Source: Simkania negevensis (GTDB taxonomy: Bacteria; Chlamydiota; Chlamydiia; Chlamydiales; Simkaniaceae). Taken from it: a stretch of 6,432 nt of DNA. Location of the stretch: positions 1 to 6,432 of the forward strand of contig JACPWA010000219.1 in assembly GCA_016191565.1 (NCBI GenBank). Reading direction: 5' to 3'. A program made the position numbers and the translations under genes. Shown one piece after another: positions 5,963-6,432 of this stretch (its first letter is position 1; every line of letters starts with the position of its first letter). Under the pieces are notes generated by a model. That model ran no database searches and had not been told where the DNA came from. It worked only from the letters and a program-made list of their open reading frames with translations.

Positions 5963-6337
5963 TCATTTTTCTTTTTTGCCAGCAGACATAAGGTTTTGGA
6001 CTTGGGGGTGGTTTTCTCCAAAGATGTTTACACATAAAGGATAGAGCTCTTTTTTGGTGGATTCTACTAAGGTCTTTTCAGTAAGTTGCTTTAGTGTGTT
6101 GATAGTATTCTCTAAGTACATGATCATCTCGGGATGGGCTTTTGGAAAAATCTCACAAGCCATCGTAAAAGCTTCCTTATAAGAAGTAAGAGCTTTTTTA
6201 TATCTTCCCAAAGCAGACAAACTATTTCCCACATTACTTAAGCTCCCTACCACCTCAGGATGTTTCTCTCCTAAGGATTTTTTCTGTATGGCAAGGACCT
6301 TTCTAAAAGAAATAAGAGCCTCTTCATATCTTCTCAA
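5963..6337 (-). CDS. Tetratricopeptide (kinesin light chain-type) repeat protein, likely 5'-frameshifted fragment
   Basis: Residues repeat with a 42-residue period, as in kinesin-light-chain-type TPRs: RY at 3-4 and 45-46 (RRYEEAL, GRYKKAL), and His-Pro at 26-27, 68-69 and 110-111 (LGEKHPEVV, KAHPEMI, FGENHPQVQ). Such repeats form a helical scaffold for protein binding; no enzymatic domain is present. The third repeat is degenerate and the protein ends soon after it with a basic tail. The only start in this frame is TTG at 6335-6337, in the middle of a repeat and without a Shine-Dalgarno. The frame continues upstream to a TGA at 6371-6373 with no better start. A reading frame beginning ATG at 6405-6407 or 6372-6374 (the latter preceded by AAGGG) would join this one if the A6 run at 6357-6362 were one base shorter. 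It is therefore a degraded gene, a frameshifted gene, or a sequencing error. Confidence 0.65.
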   Translation of the reverse strand: MRRYEEALISFRKVLAIQKKSLGEKHPEVVGSLSNVGNSLSALGRYKKALTSYKEAFTMACEIFPKAHPEMIMYLENTINTLKQLTEKTLVESTKKELYPLCVNIFGENHPQVQNLMSAGKKEK

Positions 6338-6356
6338 AGCACCCGGTAATGCAAGC

Positions 6357-6407
6357 TTTTTTCTGTAATTTCATCAATTTTCCCTTTTCTTCCTCACATT
6401 TAGTCAT
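6357..6407 (-). pseudogene. Out-of-frame 5' portion of the TPR gene
   Basis: On the minus strand an ATG at 6405-6407 directly follows an in-frame TAG and opens a short Lys/Glu-rich frame (MTKCEEEKGKLMKLQKK). That frame reaches the A6 run at 6357-6362 and then leaves the TPR frame, ending at a TGA about 30 bases later. Removing one A would give one 147-residue protein, or 136 residues from the internal ATG at 6372-6374, which has AAGGG 7 bases upstream. This is a reading-frame argument only; no homologue was compared. Confidence 0.4.
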
Positions 6408-6432
6408 CTAAGCTTTCATTTATTAAAGCACC

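Overview
This window is AT-rich bacterial DNA of a host-associated type. A C-terminal piece of a membrane carrier resembling the ATP/ADP translocase (NTT/TLC) superfamily, a kinesin-light-chain-type TPR protein, and an unrecognised protein with a Ser/Pro-rich N-terminus together suggest an environmental chlamydia (Parachlamydiales/Simkania-like). That is an inference from gene style and composition. No rRNA or marker gene is present to prove it, and other intracellular bacteria remain possible.

Layout. (1) Positions 1-717, +: the last 238 codons of a polytopic membrane transporter whose start lies outside the window. (2) 795-2534, +: a complete long-form malic enzyme. (3) 2507-3001, -: thiol peroxidase Tpx, tail-to-tail with the malic enzyme and overlapping it by 28 bp. 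(4) 3002-3253: a divergent regulatory region with two perfect 15-bp palindromes on the tpx side, a 12-bp palindrome, and a good sigma70-type promoter reading right. (5) 3254-3757, +: an unrecognised lysine-rich 167-aa protein. (6) 3761-4555, -: a TauE/SafE (TSUP) membrane permease. The stop codons of genes 5 and 6 lie in the two arms of one 9-bp hairpin. (7) 4556-4775: a divergent spacer with a three-copy, 10-bp-phased repeat. (8) 4776-5666, +: an unrecognised 296-aa protein with a Ser/Pro-rich N-terminal third, closed by a strong intrinsic terminator at 5689-5731. (9) 5732-5962: no gene seen. (10) 5963-6337, -: a TPR protein fragment whose upstream frame breaks at an A6 run, apparently a decaying or frameshifted gene.

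The genes do not form one pathway. Malic enzyme (malate to pyruvate) and Tpx (peroxide removal) are housekeeping metabolic and stress functions, the two membrane proteins are transporters, and the remaining three proteins are accessory. Mostly alternating orientations and separate intergenic regions argue for single-gene transcription units rather than an operon. I see no CRISPR array, insertion sequence, tRNA, phage module or defence system. The points most worth following up are the hairpin that contains both stop codons, the twin palindromes before tpx, the TPR frame break, and an unusual glycine in the NAD-binding region of the malic enzyme.
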